Shown piece after piece: positions 11,266 to 22,879 of a stretch of 64,000 bases of DNA (position 1 is the stretch's first letter; every line of letters starts with the position of its first letter). The stretch lies in assembly GCA_963662155.1 (NCBI GenBank), contig OY759267.1:14093560-14157559 (forward strand). The letters are read 5' to 3'. The notes under the pieces are model-generated. The model was not told where the DNA came from, searched no databases, and was given only the letters and a program-made list of their open reading frames with translations. Source of the DNA: Lamellibrachia columna (lineage: Eukaryota; Annelida; Polychaeta; Sabellida; Siboglinidae). Made by a program: the position numbers and the translations under genes.

Positions 11266-11499
11266 ACCCAGGCATAATGCGATGAGTAATTGATGTGACG
11301 AAAGAAACTGTGGCGGCGCGGTGCATGCAAATTGTGGGACAGAACAGGTTCCTATGGCCCCTGAAGGATGACACCGCAGAATACGAATTGCAGTTGACAC
11401 GCTGCAGGCATAGTGCGACGAGTAATGGATGTGATGAAATACCATTTCCGCTAGCCTATTCCGGTGCCATTGACGGAAAACTATGAACATTAGGCCATG

Positions 11500-12893
11500 T
11501 TAACATTTTCATTTGACTATTTATTAATTTCATGTTTATAATGAAGACTATATTTTACTCACGTATTATTTCAAGGTTTGGTCTACACAATTGTTTTGTT
11601 TGTCCAGTTGAAAAAGACATGGGACATTGTGTAGGGTGGATGGAACTATAAAGATTATGAACACTGGTATGTATTAGTGTATTGTATTTGACTAATGATA
11701 ACTATTATTGCTATAATGAACACTATATGTTACTTATGTATCAATTCATATTATATGCTTAGTCCTATATAATCATTTTACTTTTGGTCCAATCGAAGAC
11801 ATTGGGTGGTCTAATCGAGGAAACCGTGGCCACGATTGGACCTTTTTGTAATTTTTTTAATTATACTTTAAAAAAAATTCATCAATGATTTTCTTGTGAT
11901 TGAAAATAAAATATAAACTCTATGTTAGTATATTGTTTACACCAGTTCCATTTGTTTTCGCGTATATATTCAAGTTTATCGTTAGGGGTCCCAATCCCGG
12001 CAACTCTCCCCTACGTTGCACCACCCATTGATTGAACATGTTATTAGAACACTATTGACGTATAAAAGGTTACATTTGTCACAACGGCCAGAACATGTGA
12101 GCTAAAAGTATGTTTGTTTTTGTTTTTCGAAACTTTTGTTAACGTGATTAATGTCTGCTGGTGTGTAAAATAGTGTGGTATTGACGTACTGACATACGAA
12201 AGATAACACTCACGTTCTATCAGTCGCGTCCTATACTTATGTGCCGTCGTCTGGAGTTCTGCCCCGGATCACAGATGGTAACATGTAGGAAAAAGTCAAT
12301 CGCCATACAATTTTTTTATCTGGCTGTTGCTGTTGTAGGGCGAAAATCTCGTTCGTCAAAAACGTAAGTATTTTCATGAAACGTGAAACCTTACAAAAAC
12401 GCCATAAACAGAGCAATAAACACGTCTTTCGTGTCTGTATGCATTCTTATATGTATATCACTAAAGTTACCTGACAATAACCATGTAAAAGTGTGAAATT
12501 ATTACCTTTTTTGTCAGAACGCATGTGCTTGTCAACATTTGTTGTGAGCGAGATTACCAAACGGGATTCACGTAGATCTATATAAGGTCACGCTAAGAAT
12601 TGCCATCTGCTGACCATAGAGTTACATCATTAATCATCCCCCTATAAACTACTAACTTACTAACGGGTGTTTTATTTATGTCTGTGCTGCTGGCCCACTC
12701 TGGCCTCATTCTACACGAAATCGCGTTTGATCATGTGACTCAAAGGCAACATCACGTGCACAGTATGGCGGCTATTTATGAAATCTTTGGAGCACATTTC
12801 TTCAGTTTCTTGACGCCCAAGTGTCGGTTGTATGTCACAGAATACACATGTGAAACGGTTAGTGCGTATTGGTTTTAAAACTGAAGTAATTAG
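11500..12893. other. Unassigned AT-rich intergenic DNA
   Basis: AT-rich DNA with poly(A)/poly(T) runs. Open frames are short and lack recognisable domains. Nothing supportable. Confidence 0.5.
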
Positions 12894-12917
12894 TTCCGTA
12901 GCCATTTGGCTACGGAA
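12894..12917. repeat. Perfect 10-bp hairpin
   Basis: TTCCGTAGCC, a 4-nt spacer ATTT, then GGCTACGGAA: a perfect inverted repeat, about 90 bp left of the hAT-like element. Possibly a remnant terminus of a DNA transposon. Confidence 0.6.
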
Positions 12918-13030
12918 AGCCCAAATCGGCGAGTTAAAAAATCCCGCTCAGGACGCCCGCCCCAGAGACCAAGAGTGGGGCGGACGAGCCTGCCTAGGTA
13001 ACATGTAGCTCTTAGTGCCCTGCGCGGGCC

Positions 13031-13300
13031 TAGAATTTGATCCCAAGCCCGGCCCGCAATTAGCAGTTAGAGTCCAGGCCCGGCCCAGGCCCGCAATAAT
13101 TTTTCAAGCCCGGCCCGGCCCAGGCCCGCAAACTAGAATTTAGGCCCAGGCCCGGCCCAGGCCCGACCCAGACCGTGAATGTTTGGCCCAGGCCCGGCCC
13201 GGCCCGGCCCGCAAGTTTCAGGCCCAGGCCCGGCCCATACCCGCGGGCCAAAGATGGGTAAGCCCGCGGCCCGCAAGCCCGCGGCCCGCTAAGTTTAGAG
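13031..13300. repeat. Left subterminal GGCCCGG repeats of hAT-like element
   Basis: Imperfect units of GGCCCAGGCCCGGCCC separated by short A/T-containing spacers. The same motif recurs at the right end of the element. Possibly transposase-binding sites. Confidence 0.85.
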
Positions 13301-14240
13301 AAACCTATAATCTTATAACAAAGACGAAAAACAAATAAACTGTAAAACAGACTCATTGTTTTATTAAATAAAAAAACATATATATATATATGGGATGGGG
13401 CATAATATCCTTAGCTCTTAGTGGAGTACTACTCTTATGCTGATGTTCCATAATGTGCTGGATGAGTTCTAAAAATCCAGCACCACCAACTTCTTCAAAC
13501 TTACGAATATCCTGAAGAAAAATAAAGAAAAACTTCTTAGTGTCATTACTATTAAATATGATAACATTTGTTATATTTGGCTTTAACGTATTGGCTTATG
13601 GTTAGGGTAGGAGATTTGTTTATCTAACCCTGACTTAACCCATATGCAAGCCATAACCCCAATTTATATTGTTAATTGAATTAGCTCAACTAAGTTATCA
13701 TAATTTAATATGATATTTCAATTAAATGTTACCCACTGGCACTGACGCCCAGTGGCATTTCCAGCAGGCCTGCAGTCACTAGCCTGAGACAGACAGGTTC
13801 AGACATGTGTGAATTAGTACAAGTGTGAATGAATTAGGACTGGGGAGAAATACCAGTTACCAATTGGGTTGGGTACTGGGTAGTGGGCTAGTGGCCTAGT
13901 GGGCACTTGGCAGTGGGCAGGTCATTCAGGTGGGCAATGTTTGGAGGGAAGACCTAGACAATAGAATGTCCACTGGTAGGGTCAAAGGGTGATAAGTTGA
14001 TGGTTAATCATGGCTTGATTGCCTCTGCAAATATTTCTAAAGTAAACATTTGGGACTGGCTACTTCCAGCCAAGTGAACTTATGGGGGCCATTAGATTCC
14101 ATGCAAGGTCTCAATTTGCAACAATATAATACTAAAGAAATAATTTTAAGCATTCATTAACCGGAATTACAATTTATAATCAGTTTTTATAAAAAAAAAT
14201 AAAGTAATAATCGGTGTTTTGTATGAATATTTTTATTATG

Positions 14241-14430
14241 TCCAGGCCCAGCCCAGGCCCGGCCCGGCCCGCTCACACTAGGCCCAGGCCCGGCCCAAGC
14301 CCGTTGTGTTTAAATTGTTTTCAGCCCCGGCCCTGGCCCGCAGTATGTAGGCCCAGGCCCGGCCCGGCCCGGCCCGCGAAATTATGTAGAGGCCCGGCCC
14401 GGGCCGGGCTTGGACCCAAAGCCCGGCCCG
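14241..14430. repeat. Right subterminal GGCCCGG repeats of hAT-like element
   Basis: Counterpart of 13,031-13,300, with GGCCCGGCCCGGCCC runs separated by A/T-containing spacers and ending in the right terminal inverted repeat. Confidence 0.85.
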
Positions 14431-14694
14431 CGCAGGGCACTAGTAGCTCTCAATCGTGACGCAGGCCACGATTCTTGTCGTTCCTCGTGCTTTATACGTC
14501 CTGGCAGCTAATCAGCGGCCGCTCACCCACAGTGCTGCCGACTGGTGGCCACCACATTATCTATGCACATAACCAGACTTTATTGTTTGTGCACTTACAA
14601 ATGGTTTAACTATTCACTGAGAAGAAAATTATTTACATCATTTCGAGCATTAATAATAAGTTAATTAAATAAGCTTAACAGTCAAAACAGGGCT

Positions 14695-14770
14695 AGTTGA
14701 GCCACCCAAGGCCCAAGGGAGGGTTAGTTGAGCCACCCAAGGCCCAAGGGAGGGTTAGTTGAGCAACGGT
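14695..14770. repeat. 31-bp direct duplication
   Basis: Two and a half copies of a unit with AGTTGAGCCACCCAAGGCCC followed by AAGGGAGGGTT. Confidence 0.85.
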
Positions 14771-15316
14771 TAAAGAACGAAGACGAATGTTTACCCCAAA
14801 ATACATCAAGGAATTAATTTTTCCGAGCAAATTGGGACATCGGATAGCTACATATTAGCAGTTAGTTACACTGGTTGCGATAGGCCTATAATTAAGTATA
14901 TATTAATTAAGTGTGTTGACTTATTAATTAAGCGCGTAGACTTGTCAGAGACGTGTTGTACCCATTGGGTAGATGTGTTGGCTGAGTTGAATGAATTCTT
15001 TGTACAAAGCCTACGTAATTTATACATATAAAGCATTTACGCAACTTACGCTACACTGTGGCTCAACTTACCCCATACCAAGTCAGTGTTAGTTGAACCA
15101 GCTTACCAACCCTATTTGAATAAGTTATGTATAATTATCTATGCGTGCTAGATATATTATCTTGGTATACAATGATATACTAATAATAATAGTTTATGTG
15201 AGTAAAAATTTCGACTTATGACTATGAAAAGAATGAAAAATAGGTCAACTAACACTGCCTTCCCCTATTGTTCTGCAAATATACATAGTGCCGCCACCTT
15301 TAGGACAGTGTGAACA

Positions 15317-15411
15317 CCGCAAGAGGGCGCCTGCAACCGGAAGACCTATAAATAAAGCTCGGGAATTTTTATGAGTGTTTACAGTTTGTGACAAGAACCT
15401 GTGTTTCAGTG
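15317..15411 (+). promoter_or_regulatory. Candidate SPATA2 promoter and non-coding first exon
   Basis: TATAAATA at 15,347-15,354 would place transcription start near 15,377. A strong donor, CAGTG|GTAAGT, follows at 15,411/15,412, and the next SPATA2 exon starts after a good acceptor at 17,872-17,873. Just upstream, CCGCAAGAGGGCGCC (15,317-15,331) resembles a CTCF core. All inference from motifs; transcript evidence would be needed. Confidence 0.3.
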
Positions 15412-17576
15412 GTAAGTCAGCTGCGAAACGGTTAAAGTTGGTAATGGTATTTAATCGATATGATTCAGGGTAGAATGGGTACACACAATTTCAGACGTGT
15501 TATTACTTGTTGTGTTTACTGTTGTATTCACGAGTGAATCACCGCCATCGGACTGGCGCTGTCGACTGACGGTCGTTGGTGCTGGTGGTGGTTCTTCATA
15601 CTAATCTAATGGTAATGTAGTGGTTGATGTCGGCTGCTCAAGCGTGACTCTGGCCAGATTTTCATTCTCCATTCTTACTAAGAATCTTAGGTGCTGCTCA
15701 ACCGTGACTGCTACATTGATAACAGCTAATTATGACTGTAGTCGAGTGTAGCACTGGTGCACTGTAGGCCTACTGACTTACTGTACTGGCTACTGCAGTA
15801 TAACCACCGGCACCGACACCGTGACCGTAGCACTGACAAAGATGGCACACGCGCAACATCGGTTAAAAAGAAACGCACAGACAAAATGAAACGCACGTCA
15901 TAGGCCCGCATACACCATTGTGAGAATAGGTGTTACGGATGCACTAAAGTCGATTGAAGCCATTTGTATAAAAGTTATGCCGTACATTGCGTATTTATGG
16001 GGTTGTAACAATCCCATTAATAATTTAATCAGACTCAGAGGCCCTATGAGATTAATGTCTGTGTGTTTGTATGGTCACTATTAGAAGTCAATATTGTATT
16101 CAATATGCATATCTTGTCAGTTATGTAAGAATGTACAAAATGATAGTTAAGATTGTCTATCTGTACAATATATCCGTATATAATTAATAAAAAATAATGG
16201 ATCCATTCATTCATGACAAAATAATAGTTAATTTTAAGGAACAAAGTGACACAGGTTGCAGATTGTCCGGGTATTTTGTTATAGCTAACAATGTATACAT
16301 ACACATGAATACAAACGTGCATAATTTATTGTTTCAAAACCAAACTGAAAGTGAAACAGGTTTCATGAAGGCTGACATAGAACAGTGTATGCCAGTACCT
16401 GAAAGTCAAATTTACTAAGGACAACCTTAACTTGCCTGGGAATTATACGGCTGGTGTGTCATTGGTCATCCCAAGGACGGGAACAAGAACAATGTCTGTT
16501 TTGGGGGGGTGGGGGGGATTTTAATGTCATGGTTTTGCCAATTACAATGGTAAATTACAGACTTACAGTTACACAGCATCATAAAAGCTCAATTACAATT
16601 ACATCACTTATAATTACCCATACATTGCTTCAAATTTTTTCGCAAAAATCAGTTACAATTATATCGTTTCAAAACAGTCAATTGATGCTTCATAAAGGGT
16701 CAACTGCAATAATTTATAGGTTGAGCACAACTTCATTGTTTTATAAAAAAACAAGAAATCAACTTCCTTCATTCTGTACGGTTCTTAATTAAAACGTATA
16801 GATTGATGTTCTTCTGAATTAATAGATTTTGAGTAAGTTGAATTGGAATTGAAAGAAAATTAATTGAACCTCATTTTCTTGTGCTAGTGCAGTCTGGTTT
16901 TATTTCCAATGTGGTCTTCAATCCAACCCTAGAATTGTATATGAACTCAAAGTCTTTGTAGCAGCTAAACATACATTTGTACACCATTTTAAGATCTGAG
17001 TTGAGAACATTTGTCCAAATTTGAACGGAGGGTCTGTCGTGTGGCAATTGGAAAAAAGAACTCAGAAATTCTGCTCAAAACAAACTGTGATGGGGTGTGA
17101 TGAGCTTACTTTGAATTCAATACAGGTTGCAGCTCCTGCTCTAAGATAACATTTGTTGTCTGTCTGCACATATCTGAAACCATGCCCTTTGTGTGTGCTA
17201 GGAATGTGTGAAGCCATAGCCACCCCAATGGGGCATCCCAACAATTAGTAATTGGCTTGTTACTCCTGCATTGTTTCATTGAGCAGGTATTTCTGAAACC
17301 ATAAAATGATCAGCCTACTGGTGTTTTCATGTTGTTTGAATAACGGCTCAGCCATTGTCTGTACATTGTTTACAATTACTAGCAGTTGGAATAACATGCA
17401 AACAAACATGGTATCTTGTAAGTTTCCATCAATATATGTAATAGAAAAGTAATAGACTAATTACCTATTTCTTTAGGATCTTTTACTATTACTTTTGAAA
17501 AAAGTTCCTCTATTACTATTACAGAAAAAAATTACTATTCTCCCATGCGTTTGCTTTGAAAAAACTCCCATAGAAT

Positions 17577-17705
17577 TAATTCGAAATTGGATTTGAATTT
17601 GAATTTAAAGATTTCAGATGGAATTTGAATTTGATAATTTTAATTGGAATTGATTAAATTGGATTGAAAATAATTGGAATTGATTAAATGGAATTGACCC
17701 CAGCC
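17577..17705. repeat. Degenerate AATTGGAATTG repeat block, possible MITE end
   Basis: Clustered TTGGAATTGATTAAA-type motifs ending GGAATTGACCCCAGCCC. The same motif family builds the ends of the repeat at 40,739-41,702. The partner end was not found. Confidence 0.45.
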
Positions 17706-17909
17706 CTATCACCCCCAGGTGACTGCTGATATTACTGAGCCAACGTTGGCCTTCCATCTCTTTCCAGTCGTCTTCATTCTCAGTGCTACCTTTATAACAT
17801 AATGATCTTCTCACTTATATATGTTATAATAATGTTTACCTTATAATACTTAAATAAAAATCCTTTGTTTCAGACCAAGTGTCAACAGTACTCGGTATCA
17901 TCACGGTAC

Positions 17910-18221
17910 ATGGTAATGACCAAACCTGCCGAGATGAGTACCAATCTGACGAGACAGAGATCGTCACTGCGGGACCAGTACAAAACAATGCAGCGGGCAC
18001 GGACGTACAGTAGTGCCCAGTTCACTGCTTTAGTCCTTCAATTTCTTCTTCTTCCCGGGTCAGGGAAATTCAATGACTACTTCAATAACTTGTTGAAAAG
18101 CAGTTTGGAATCCGACCCAAATTGGCAGCCAGCGAAAGCATCGAAAGCATTTAGGCATTTAGAAACGTATGCACTAAATTTGTATAATTATCCATGGAGA
18201 AATGAATTTAAGACTATAAAG
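17910..18221 (+). CDS. SPATA2: SPATA2 coding exon 1
   Basis: Residues 1-104. The acceptor TTTGTTTCAG ends at 17,873, so the exon itself starts at 17,874 with 36 nt before the first ATG. The donor is AAAG|GTAAGT. It contains the first half of the PUB domain. Confidence 0.82.
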
Positions 18222-18958
18222 GTAAGTTTCTTGAATGAGAAATGTTATGTGATGCAGTTATTAGTCATTGGAATAGCATGTAGAACGGGAAGGTCATTAT
18301 TCATAAACAAAATAGGGGTCGATTTATTAAAAAAAATTATTCAAACAGATTTGGATGGTAATGATGTTACAATATTATATAGTTTATACTAGACATAACA
18401 TGATCATACTGTAGGGCCTTTGTAGCTTTAAAGGTTCCACCTCAATTCGGTTTTTTGCTCGTCTCATTTAAAATTTATTTTGCGAAAATTCACACCTACG
18501 TAGTATCCACTACGACATGCTAGCTCGTCTGTGCAACTTTTGTATGTAGCTTTTGTGAAATCATCAGACAAACTATTAAATTATTTAATTCTATGTCTAG
18601 AATTTATTGAAGTGAAAATGGAATCGCTGAAAACTCGCGACTGCAGATATCATATTGCTTATACTATTTACACACTACATATTAGGACATCAATGAACCG
18701 CATCCACAATAGGTGACATCAGTTGAGGGAGTTTTGTTAAGTCGGGAATAATTGAGAATATTGCAGGGCTGGGTTCAATTACACAATATCAAATCAATTA
18801 CTCTTCATTACAATTAATGAAACCAATTACTGCTATGCCATTTCAGTTACAGTTACAGACGAACCAAGTGTTTATTCTAAAAGTGTATTCAGTATTTGTT
18901 TATTTTATATGGCATGTCATGATGTGTGTTGCTGAACTTTAAATGTAATGGACTTGAT

Positions 18959-19026
<68 letters not shown>

Positions 19027-20658
19027 AAAGTAACGTTTATGACATGTATAAAAAATTATGTAAGTAAGTCAATTACAAATACAGCATGTTGCCTGTAATC
19101 AATTGCAAATATAATTACAGTTAAGTAATTGGACCTAACCCTGGAATAGAGGAACCTTTTTAATTTAAATATATGTCCGTTTCCCCCAGTAAACAAATAA
19201 CTGCATATGCGCGTCATTCTGAAGGGTTAGGATGCAACGAATGCTTAATATTGTATCATGCTTTTAGTATTGATGGTCGTTTCTAATAAATATGATTTTA
19301 TTTCACAGTAATTGTCTTCTTTCGTTTATCCACGCGGATGCTTCACAAGAGTAACATCTTCATTTACACACCCCTATATGACAAAAAAAAATGTCTGCCG
19401 CGTGTTAAACGTCAGGATATAAGATACGATATACAAATATTTCATAAATACTCATTTTACTGAGTAACAAACTCACACAATTGATTATTTTTGCTATGCA
19501 TAATGGTGCATTTGTAATGTGGATATATGACCTAAGTAGTCCACTTTAACGCAGATGCATAAAAACACCTATTATTTCCGTGATACTATGTAATTACATT
19601 TTCGTCTGTTTCAGTTATACACGGGTTTCTACCGTCTCAAAGTGGCGTTGTACATCCAAGACGCTGACGGTGTTCTAAGACTGATGGGCTACGTGCAGAA
19701 ACCAGACGACGCCATGCTGCTGACCTTGGTGGAGTCGGTTGATCGCGATCAGCTGCTTGAGCTGGCCTTTACACTGAGCATGTTGCAGGTGGAATGCGAC
19801 ATCTACGGGCAGCTATATGACCGCATGCACCCGCAAGGCCACACGATGGCTCAGGTGCACGAGAGTCGGTGTGTTGTGGGGGGCGGGATAGATGAGTGTG
19901 AAGGCTGGATCCGGGACAGGTACGGGCATTCCAGGAAGACGGTGGTCGACGTGACTCCCCTAGAAGGGAAGAGAACGTACCCGACTGATGTGTCGTCACA
20001 TAGGGGCCTGCGGCGTCCCGTTGTGGATATTTTGGGAAGGAGAGAACAGGTCCCGTATGGAAATAGCTCAACGGCCTACCCCATTGCCGAGTGGATGAAG
20101 GGCAATCCCGTCGGCTCGATGAGTCTCTATGACACGCCTGTTCGTGCGGCGGCGTCGGTCTGGACGGATGAGGACGACATATATGCCCCGATGACGGCCG
20201 ACCAGCATAGGATGCGCAGCTACTTTGCCGTGCGTCCGGCCGCGGGGTCCTTCCCGACCTTCGACAGGCAGTACGTCGAGTTTCAAAGGCCGCCTGTCGG
20301 AATCGCCAAAACGGCCGGAAGTACAGAAAGCGTCAGTATGGATTCCGTGCGACATCATACCGATGCGCCTAGTCTGGGTCAGTTCCCAAGGAGCTTCGCA
20401 GCTGACGAGCCGTGTCAACAGCATGACGGTCTCACGACCAGCAGGTCGAGAGACGCCGTCAACGCCAAGCCGGAGTCGGGGGTGCGAACGCAGCCCGACA
20501 CTTTCACGGCCAAAAGGTTTAGTTTTTACGACAATGTTGATTCGACGGATGCAGGTGAGCGTGCTTGTCCGACAAGGGAATCTCCCGTCGGCAGACAAAC
20601 ACACACTGGTCCAAATGTCGGGTCTGCGAAGCGGGCGCAAGAAATGACACTCTTGTAA
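17910..20658 (+). CDS. SPATA2: SPATA2-family PUB-domain protein (two coding exons)
   Basis: Join 17,910-18,221 and 19,615-20,658, 451 residues. Exon 1 ends AAG|GTAAGT and exon 2 follows TTTCAG, both in phase 0. Residues about 50-185 form the PUB domain characteristic of SPATA2 and insect Tamozhennic: AFRHLETYALNLYNYPWRNE crosses into KTIK-LYTGFYRLKVAL, then LRLMGYVQKPDD and a Leu-rich helix ending LYDRM. In SPATA2 this domain binds CYLD and links it to the linear-ubiquitin ligase LUBAC. The tail (about 185-451) is polar and low in hydrophobics. It has an acidic DEDDIY motif (Tyr 294) at a place comparable to the HOIP-binding PIM of SPATA2. The start at 17,910 is the first ATG after the acceptor at 17,873; 17,916 and 17,934 are alternatives. 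The C-terminal Cys-rich finger of vertebrate SPATA2 is absent, and a CAG|GTGAGC at 20,554/20,555 could splice to an unseen last exon. Confidence 0.82.
18430..18650 (+). repeat. Unclassified dispersed repeat, copy 1
   Basis: Segments GTAGTATCCACTACGACATG, CTAGCTCGTCTGTGCAAC and TTTTGTGAAATCATCAGAC recur, inverted and about 80% alike by eye, at about 37,280-37,508. It lies in the SPATA2 intron. No coding potential; likely a MITE or SINE family. Confidence 0.7.
18764..19143. mobile_element. Small MITE in SPATA2 intron, hAT-like
   Basis: Termini CAGGGCTGGGTTCAATTAC (left) and the complement of CAGGGTTAGGTCCAATTAC (right) form imperfect inverted repeats fitting YARNG. The flanks GAATATTG and GAATAGAG agree at 6 of 8 positions, consistent with an aged 8-bp target duplication. 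Subterminal AATTAC repeats occur at both ends, and the centre holds an (AT)n run at 18,963-19,022. Confidence 0.65.
18963..19022. repeat. (AT)n microsatellite
   Basis: Pure AT dinucleotide run inside the SPATA2-intron MITE. Confidence 0.97.
19615..20658 (+). CDS. SPATA2: SPATA2 coding exon 2
   Basis: Residues 105-451 and stop TAA at 20,656-20,658. The acceptor is CTGTTTCAG. It carries the second half of the PUB domain and the polar tail with DEDDIY at 20,167-20,184. GC content and synonymous choice are clearly higher than in the flanking AT-rich DNA, which supports coding. A possible internal donor lies at 20,555. Confidence 0.82.
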   Translation, partial: LYTGFYRLKVALYIQDADGVLRLMGYVQKPDDAMLLTLVESVDRDQLLELAFTLSMLQVECDIYGQLYDRMHPQGHTMAQVHESRCVVGGGIDECEGWIRDRYGHSRKTVVDVTPLEGKRTYPTDVSSHRGLRRPVVDILGRREQVPYGNSSTAYPIAEWMKGNPVGSMSLYDTPVRAAASVWTDEDDIYAPMTADQHRMRSYFAVRPAAGSFPTFDRQYVEFQRPPVGIAKTAGSTESVSMDSVRHHTDAPSLGQFPRSFAADEPCQQHDGLTTSRSRDAVNAKPESGVRTQPDTFTAKRFSFYDNVDSTDAGERACPTRESPVGRQTHTGPNVGSAKRAQEMTLL

Positions 20659-20829
20659 TCGAGACTTTGTATATTGAGCGATTCGCCCGATATTGAGGTT
20701 TGCAATTCAGTTCGCTTACGCCAGCACAGAATAATTATAATATATATTGAGTGTGTTTAGTTAACGTTGCACGGTTACACAGCTAAACAGCCTTTATTGT
20801 TTCGTGTTTAGTTAGAGTTTAGTGTTGGT

Positions 20830-21430
20830 TCCCACATGTTTTAACTTCCAGATGTTCTTCAGCATGGCAAAGGACTGGTTGGCTTTGGTTATCCTGGAGT
20901 TCACCTCTCGGAGTCTGTTGCTATTTTGCTCCCCATGTATGTGAATTCTTTCACGTCATCTATGTCACTGTTGCTTATGGTGACTGGGTCGTTTAACTTG
21001 TGATTCATTTTCATCAGCTTTGTTTTGCTGACCCAAATTCTGTGCTTTCTCAGTCAGTCTGTCTGTCTTCTCTTGCATGTCTTTCTGCCGACTTGAAAGC
21101 AGGCTGGTGTCATCAGCATAGACCAGGTCCTCCAGGTAGGTGGTGAGGGTCCATCTGATTCCCTTTCTGCTGTCTGTTGTCGTCACTTTCATAAGCTAGT
21201 CCATGGCAACAGTGAAGAGGAATGCCATACGATCGGAGGATTTTCCAGAGTGATTTTCAGTGGAAGCTGTCGAATGCCTTTTAAAAATCTATGAAGTTGG
21301 CGTAAACGGTGCTGTTCCACTCGGCTGACTGTTCAATGATCTGTCTGAGGGTGAAGATGTGATCAACGTAGCTTTTCCCATTTCAGAAATCAGCCTGTTC
21401 CTGGCGGATGATGTTCTCAGATGTCAGTTT
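20830..21430 (-). pseudogene. RTE-like LINE reverse transcriptase fragment
   Basis: Decayed minus-strand frames include YLEDLVYADDTSLLSSRQKD (catalytic YADD), and upstream pieces resembling EWNSTVYANF and KAFDS. The arrangement matches the intact LINE ORF at 27,928-30,378. Multiple stops. Confidence 0.75.
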
Positions 21431-22469
21431 TCCATAGAGTCATGCATAAATATTATTTATTGAATGCATATTTAACTATTTGTCGATTGCGTTGTGCGTG
21501 GCATTGGAAATTGTAGCCCCGGACTTGACATGATTTGTTAACTTGTTTATTAAACCAGGTGCTGCATGTTTGCCACATAATGTCTCTTAAGTACTCGTTA
21601 ATAGTAAGTACAATAACGATCGCACGGTTTTGTCATATTAATATATTGTATAATAATACATTTCGTCATGAGCGTTTTGACCGCAGTTTAATATAACGGG
21701 ATTCGCTAACTCACGAGCTAAGTACGGCCACTGGAAAAGACGTCCGGAGCCTTGTACTTGTACGTCATAGAACCACAAGGACAAAGACAGGGGTAGAAGA
21801 AAATGGGATGAATTTACAACATGAAGCATTGGGCAGATGGTGTACTCGCAGTGGCTAGAGACATTGTAAGGATACGCCAACGGCCTGACTGAGGCTATGG
21901 TTACACATCATCATCATCATACGGCACTTACATCCGAAGAAATTACACGGGCACAGGAACGTCTCGAACGACTGGAAGTCTCGTGTGCACAGAGATTACT
22001 TACTTTCAACCTTTCGAGAGTAAATAATCTCAGTAGTTATGTTTGTAAGAAAATCGTTACTCGTATATATCTATCAACTCGATGAACATTTGTATGAATA
22101 GAAGGACGTTGGTTATATAATGTGTTCCTGTTGTACACGTCAGGACTGTAAAGCTGTCTACATTAATAATCGTTGTTATACCTTAGATATTCGCATGCAG
22201 TGAACTAGTGACGAAATAACCGGCAAATATCTTATAGTGGATAATATTTGTGTGCTCGCTTGCCTTCCATGCTAATTGGAACGACGTTATTACAATTAAC
22301 TCCCACAACAAACGTCTAAAATGTAAACAGTGATTTCCATGGTGACAAACGAATTATTATGTTTTATGGCCGGATAATCGAATTGCGCTTTTAGTGGCAC
22401 GTATTTATGTCGCATATGAAAAACGAATGTACGCGCCGTCTCAAGCACGTTCTTCAAGCCTGGGGATGT
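21431..22469. other. Unassigned DNA downstream of SPATA2
   Basis: No gene recognised. A short Cys-rich frame at 22,119-22,184 was considered as a missing SPATA2 finger and rejected. Confidence 0.5.
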
Positions 22470-22873
22470 ACCTTAGGCTAGACAGCCTCATGGGGATGTA
22501 CCTTAGGCTAGACAGAGCCTCATGGGGATGTACCTTAGGCTAGACTGCCTCCTGGGGATGTACCTTAGGCTAGACAGAGCCTCCTGGGGATGTACCTTAG
22601 GCTAGACAGCCTCCTGGGGATGTACATTAGGCTAGACAGATCCTCCTGAGGATGTACCTTAGGCTAGACAGAGCCTCCTGGGGATGTACCTTAGGCTAGA
22701 CAGCCTCCTGGGGATGTACCTTAGGCTAGACAGAGCCTCCTGAGGATGTACCTTAGGCCAGACAGAGCCTCCAGGGGATGTACCTAAGGCTAGGCAGCCT
22801 CCTGGGGATGTACCTAAGGCTAGGCAGCCTCCTGGGGATGTACCTTAGGCTAGACAGAGCTTCCTGGGGATGT
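22470..22873. repeat. 30/32-bp minisatellite, about 13 copies
   Basis: Units of GGGGATGTACCTTAGGCTAG plus ACAGAGCCTCCT (32 bp) alternate with a 30-bp form lacking AG. Alternation of the two lengths is partly regular. Confidence 0.93.
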
Positions 22874-22879
22874 TAAATT

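Larger units (their letters stand above)
13013..14442. mobile_element. Non-autonomous hAT-like element with GC-rich subterminal repeats
   Basis: Terminal inverted repeats TAGTGCCCTGCGCGGGCC (13,013-13,030) and its exact complement (ending 14,442) are flanked by a perfect 8-bp direct repeat GTAGCTCT (13,005-13,012 and 14,443-14,450). An 8-bp duplication and a terminus fitting YARNG are hallmarks of hAT transposons. Both ends carry dense GGCCCGGCCC-type repeats (13,030-13,300; 14,241-14,430). The interior is AT-rich, contains a short (AT)n run at about 13,376, and has no transposase ORF, so it must be mobilised in trans. Confidence 0.88.
14771..17870. other. Region upstream of SPATA2, mostly unassigned
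   Basis: AT-rich DNA without coding signal. A candidate promoter and first exon lie at 15,317-15,411. Degenerate AATTAC-type repeats occur at about 16,540-16,690, and AATTGGAATTG-type repeats, ending like a MITE terminus, at about 17,577-17,703. If the promoter call is right, 15,412-17,873 is the first intron of SPATA2. Confidence 0.4.

Noticed and set aside
22119..22184. Short Cys-rich frame as a missing C-terminal finger exon of SPATA2
   Set aside because: Cys spacing does not match the SPATA2 finger, there is no clear acceptor, and it ends after 21 codons.
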